Shown here piece by piece: positions 38,259 to 41,135 of a stretch of DNA of 41,135 bases (within the stretch, counting starts at the first letter, position 1; every line of letters starts with the position of its first letter). The notes below the pieces were generated by a model. It was given only the letters and a program-made list of their open reading frames with translations. It had not been told where the DNA came from and made no database searches. This DNA is from Solirubrobacter taibaiensis. Lineage in GTDB: Bacteria; Actinomycetota; Thermoleophilia; Solirubrobacterales; Solirubrobacteraceae. The translations under genes and the position numbers were made by a program. The DNA is taken from positions 1 to 41,135 of the forward strand of contig JAPDDQ010000057.1 in the NCBI GenBank assembly GCA_027587225.1, written 5' to 3'.

Positions 38259-39875
38259 TCACAGGGCCGCTAGAACCTTCGGCGCGACCTGCTTCTTGCG
38301 GCTCATCACGCCCGGTAGCCGGATCACGCTGTCCACGGCATCGGTGCCGAACGCGCTCTCCAGCGGGGCGGGATCGCCACTCACGTACAGGTCCGTGTCC
38401 TTGGCCATGATGTCCGTGACCATGAGCGCGTAGATGGCGAACCCGCTGCGCTCGCGCACCCGGTCCATCGCCGCCAGCAGCTCCGCCTTGCGCGAGTCGA
38501 CGCCCTGCCCGACCGTCTCCACCTGGGCGATCCCGATCGTGTGGCCGCCCGGGATCTCGTACTCCTTCAGGTCACGCGACACGATCGAGTCCGCGTCGAC
38601 GCCCTCGAGGTCGGAGGTCTGCTCGAACATCTCGCGCCCGAACGCCATCGGGTCCATCGCCAGCACCCGCCCGAGGTACTCGACGGCCGCCCAGTCGCGC
38701 TCGGTGGTGGTGGGCGAGTTGAGGATGACGGTGTCGGACATGATCGCCCCGAGCAGCATCCGCGCGGATGGGCCGCTCGGCTCCATCCCGTTCTGGCGGA
38801 ACCGTTCGATCACGAGCGTCGACGTGGAGCCGACCGGGTCGAACGTGGCCCGCACCGGCACCGTGGTCTCGATCGAGCCGATGTGATGGTGGTCGAGGAT
38901 CTCGACGATCTCCGCCTGCTCGACCCCCAGCACGCTCTGCGCCTGCTCGGCGTGATCGACGAGCAGCACGCGGCGCGGGCGCGGGCTGACGAGATCCACG
39001 CGCGTGACGAGCCCGATCGGGTGCCGGCGCGCGTCGACGGCGACCGCGGCGCGGTAGTGGACCTCCTTGACCTCGTCGGCGACGTCCGAGAGCAGGTCGT
39101 CGGGCCGGACGGTCAGCGGGTTCGGGTCCATCAGCGCGCGGCACGGCGCCGACAGCGTGATCATGCGCGCGGTGACGTAGCTGTCCAGCGGCGACGTGAC
39201 GACCGGCACGCCTTGCTCCTGCGCCTGCGCGACCGTCTCCGGCGTGGGCTGGGCCCCGTTGGAGACCACGAGCAATCCGACGCCGAGGTCGATCGCCGCC
39301 CGCTGTGCGTCGTCGCGGTTGCCGACCACGACCACGTCGCCCGGGCCGATCTCGGTCGGCAGCGCGCCGACGTCCATCGCCATGCACCAGATCTGACCTG
39401 AGACCTCGTTGTCGGAGCCGGCCAGCACCTCGCCTTGCAGCACCTTGACGATCGCGCTGACGTTCGTCGGCGCATCCAGCTCGGACGGCTCCCGCGACTC
39501 GCGGATGTAGCGGCGGGCGAGTGCGCGCTCGGTCATCACGCCGGTGAGCGCGCCGGAGCTGACGATCGGCACGAGGTCCAGGTCCTGGCGGGCCATCAGC
39601 CGGCCGACCTCGCGCACGGGCTCAGAACCGTCGGCCTGCGGGAAGTCGGTGCGCATGACGTCGCGCACGCGCAGCATCACGTGCGGCAGGAACTCCGGCT
39701 CCTGCGCGCGCGCCCGCTCGAGCACCCAGCGCGTCTGCGTGTTGAGCTCGCCGAGCCGCACGGGCACGTAGCGGTTGCGCGTGTCGACGCGGCTCATCAG
39801 CTCCGCGTAGCCGATGGCGGCGGCGATCGAGTCGGTGTCCGGGTTGCGATGACCCGTGACGTAGATGACAGGCAG
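38259..39875 (-). CDS. ppaC: Family II (DHH) manganese-dependent inorganic pyrophosphatase with CBS and DRTGG domains
   Basis: About 538 residues. The N-terminal metal motif VTGHRNPDTDS opens the DHH domain, which is interrupted by CBS1 (RVRDVMRTDF), a DRTGG domain (about 125-235) and CBS2 (LMDPNPLTVRPDDLL). The DHH part resumes with EILDHHHIGSIE and ends with a DHHA2 domain (residues 425-538). It hydrolyses pyrophosphate; CBS/DRTGG inserts respond to adenine nucleotides. No ATG, GTG or TTG precedes the metal motif in frame. The first ATG (39797) comes after it. I place the start at CTG 39875, giving LPVIYVTGHRNPDTDS; ATC 39884 is the alternative. TATCCT at 39898-39893 on this strand is a fair -10 box. 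Confidence 0.9.
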   Translation of the reverse strand: MPVIYVTGHRNPDTDSIAAAIGYAELMSRVDTRNRYVPVRLGELNTQTRWVLERARAQEPEFLPHVMLRVRDVMRTDFPQADGSEPVREVGRLMARQDLDLVPIVSSGALTGVMTERALARRYIRESREPSELDAPTNVSAIVKVLQGEVLAGSDNEVSGQIWCMAMDVGALPTEIGPGDVVVVGNRDDAQRAAIDLGVGLLVVSNGAQPTPETVAQAQEQGVPVVTSPLDSYVTARMITLSAPCRALMDPNPLTVRPDDLLSDVADEVKEVHYRAAVAVDARRHPIGLVTRVDLVSPRPRRVLLVDHAEQAQSVLGVEQAEIVEILDHHHIGSIETTVPVRATFDPVGSTSTLVIERFRQNGMEPSGPSARMLLGAIMSDTVILNSPTTTERDWAAVEYLGRVLAMDPMAFGREMFEQTSDLEGVDADSIVSRDLKEYEIPGGHTIGIAQVETVGQGVDSRKAELLAAMDRVRERSGFAIYALMVTDIMAKDTDLYVSGDPAPLESAFGTDAVDSVIRLPGVMSRKKQVAPKVLAAL

Positions 39876-39922
39876 GGTGGCGATGGCCGATGAGGATACG
39901 GCGCACGGGGGCGGCGCTCCGA

Positions 39923-39949
39923 GCGGCCCGGCCTTCCTGGCCGGGCCGC
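39923..39949. promoter_or_regulatory. Strong hairpin between pyrophosphatase and kinase genes
   Basis: An 11-base perfect stem (39923-39933 with 39939-39949, core CGGCCCGGCC / GGCCGGGCCG) encloses the loop TTCCT. No T-run follows on either strand, so an intrinsic terminator is unlikely. It lies in the divergent promoter region and may act as a roadblock or regulator site. Confidence 0.4.
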
Positions 39950-40045
39950 GGGGAGAAGGTGACGCCCTTGTCAGGAGGGGGGTCCCGAGAGAAAGAGCGT
40001 CTGTTCCGGTCCTCGGCGCGCAATACGCAGATGTGGACGCGGAGG

Positions 40046-40081
40046 TTCAAAGCGCGTCGCGGTTCGGATATACAGCGCCAA
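40046..40081 (+). promoter_or_regulatory. Predicted promoter giving a leaderless kinase mRNA
   Basis: -35 TTCAAA (40046-40051), a 17-base spacer, and -10 TATACA (40069-40074). Transcription would begin about seven bases later, on the A of the ATG at 40081. No Shine-Dalgarno precedes that ATG, consistent with a leaderless transcript as is common in actinobacteria. Confidence 0.5.
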
Positions 40082-41135
40082 TGGGGGATCTCCCGCCGGG
40101 CACGCTGGTCGCCGGCTATCGGATCGAAGGCCTGATCGGTCGAGGCGGCATGGGCGTCGTCTACGCGGCGCGCCAGAGCGGGCTGGACCGGATGGTGGCG
40201 CTGAAGGTGATCGCCCCGGAGTTGCTCGACGACCCGGGAGTGCGCGAGCGCTTTCTGGCGGAGGCGCGGGCCGCGGCCAGTGTCGACCACGCGAACGTCA
40301 TCCCGGTCTACGACGCCGGGGAGGCCGACGGCGTCGCGTTCATCGCCATGCGGTACGTCAGCGGAGAGGACCTGCGGTCGCTCGTCCGGGCCCGCGGGCC
40401 GCTCGAGCCGGACGCGGCGGCGGAGATCGTCGCGCAGGCCGGCGCGGCCCTGGACGCCATCCACCGGGCGGGGTTCGTCCACCGCGACGTCAAGCCCGCG
40501 AACCTGTTGGTCGACGACGAGCAGCACGTCTACCTGACCGACTTCGGGCTGGCCAAGGCGGTGCTCACCCGCGCGGGAGGGACACGCACCGGGCAGTGGG
40601 TAGGGACGCTGGACTACGTCGCGCCCGAGCAGATCCGCGGCGGGCGGATCGACGCGCGCGCGGACGTGTACGCGCTGGGTGGCGTGCTGCACTTCGCGCT
40701 GACGGGGCGTGTGCCGTTCGAACGTGAGGGCGACGAGGCCAAGCTGTGGGCGCAGCTGTCCGCGCCGCCGCCGGTGCCGTCGGCGTTGCGGCGCGGGCTG
40801 CGGCGCTCGTTCGACGGTGCGGTGGCGCGGGCGATGGCGAAGGAGCCGGAGGAGCGGTACCCGTCGGCGGGTGACCTCGGGCGGGCAGCGGTCGCGGCCG
40901 TGCGCGGCCGCACGCCGGGCGAGCCGGAGCGGATGGTCGCGCGCGGGGCGGCGGCACCCGGCGCGGCACCGACCGAGCCCGGACTGGCCGCGGAGGCCTC
41001 CACCCGCACGACGCGCCCGGTGCCGCTGACGCAATCGGGCCGCGGGTCGCGGCGGTGGCCCTTCGCCGCGACCGGCGTGCGCCCCACCCGCGGGTCCCGT
41101 CGCCGGCCTGTCGCCGGCGCGGCGCCCAAGTCGGA
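40081..41135 (+). CDS. Ser/Thr protein kinase (PknB type), 3' end missing
   Basis: 351 residues are present; the frame is open at the window edge. It has the complete kinase core: glycine loop LIGRGGMGVVYAA, lysine in VALKVIAPE, catalytic loop HRDVKPAN, DFG in LTDFGLA and the APE segment in YVAPEQIRGG. After the kinase domain (ends about residue 275) comes an Ala/Gly/Pro/Arg-rich juxtamembrane stretch; no membrane helix has appeared by the edge. It resembles the island kinase at 2922 over the catalytic part but lacks the zinc ribbon. It diverges from the pyrophosphatase gene. Confidence 0.92.
   Translation, partial: MGDLPPGTLVAGYRIEGLIGRGGMGVVYAARQSGLDRMVALKVIAPELLDDPGVRERFLAEARAAASVDHANVIPVYDAGEADGVAFIAMRYVSGEDLRSLVRARGPLEPDAAAEIVAQAGAALDAIHRAGFVHRDVKPANLLVDDEQHVYLTDFGLAKAVLTRAGGTRTGQWVGTLDYVAPEQIRGGRIDARADVYALGGVLHFALTGRVPFEREGDEAKLWAQLSAPPPVPSALRRGLRRSFDGAVARAMAKEPEERYPSAGDLGRAAVAAVRGRTPGEPERMVARGAAAPGAAPTEPGLAAEASTRTTRPVPLTQSGRGSRRWPFAATGVRPTRGSRRRPVAGAAPKS

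Noticed and set aside
39923..39949. GC-rich hairpin as an intrinsic terminator
   Set aside because: No U-tract follows in either direction, and it lies between divergent genes where no terminator is needed.
1..41135. CRISPR arrays, tRNA or rRNA genes, insertion sequences
   Set aside because: I read through both strands for spaced repeats, cloverleaf-type arms with CCA ends, rRNA signatures and transposases and saw none; short or divergent tRNAs could still be missed by eye.

Overview
This window looks like chromosomal DNA from a high-GC actinobacterium, most likely of the Solirubrobacterales/Thermoleophilia type. That placement is inference. It rests on the strong GC bias, many ATGA/GTGA start-stop overlaps, large secreted proteins with W-x-R-C Ig-like repeats, a DUF6636-like receptor domain on a Ser/Thr kinase, and a typical actinobacterial gene mix. 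I saw no rRNA, tRNA, CRISPR array, IS element, integrase or phage structural gene.

Layout. 1-2372: a minus-strand flavin/haem redox operon (partial ApbE, ferric-reductase-like membrane protein, small Ser/Thr-rich membrane protein), diverging from a HAD phosphatase and a DUF2269-like membrane protein. 2373-13703: an accessory block, visibly less GC-rich and with long non-coding gaps. It holds a receptor Ser/Thr kinase, a secreted SxxK serine hydrolase, a 770-residue FAD-dependent protein, and a two-gene operon of an unknown 539-residue protein plus an 858-residue double-HxK phospholipase-D-fold protein. The block is flanked by a duplicated copy of the 3' end of the DUF2269-like gene: intact on the left, broken on the right at 13704-13838. 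That is the signature of an inserted island. 13835-15298: a divergent TetR/SDR pair. 15325-20049: a GGDEF-EAL c-di-GMP enzyme diverging from an unusual alpha-oxoamine synthase/GNAT fusion that may be a one-chain sphingolipid or ceramide-type synthase. 20050-22605: VOC protein, membrane-anchored cytochrome c, YtkA/FixH-like protein and an EEP nuclease/phosphatase. 22616-26491: a complete sugar-type ABC importer (permease, binding lipoprotein, ATPase, permease). 26460-29880: a reduced Liv-type ABC system on the minus strand with no binding protein. Its two ATPase domains have complementary defects, predicting a single functional ATP site.

29881-30106 holds a strongly structured segment ending in a terminator on the plus strand, a candidate small RNA. 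30107-32936: a YbdK-like carboxylate-amine ligase and two tandem S51 peptidases. 33189-36692: a large secreted beta-propeller/Ig protein. 36721-39875: a GH20 hexosaminidase, a Lys/Ala-rich small protein and a CBS/DRTGG-regulated family II pyrophosphatase. The window ends inside a second Ser/Thr kinase (40081 onward) with a promoter predicting a leaderless mRNA.

Start codons recur as a theme. The ABC ATPase at 24681 and the pyrophosphatase at 39875 both have essential N-terminal motifs upstream of any ATG, GTG or TTG in frame, so near-cognate initiation (CTG, ATT or ATC) or local sequence errors must be invoked. The leading candidates for undescribed biology are the PLD-type two-gene system in the island, the one-site Liv transporter, the structured RNA near 30 kb, and the oxoamine synthase/GNAT fusion.
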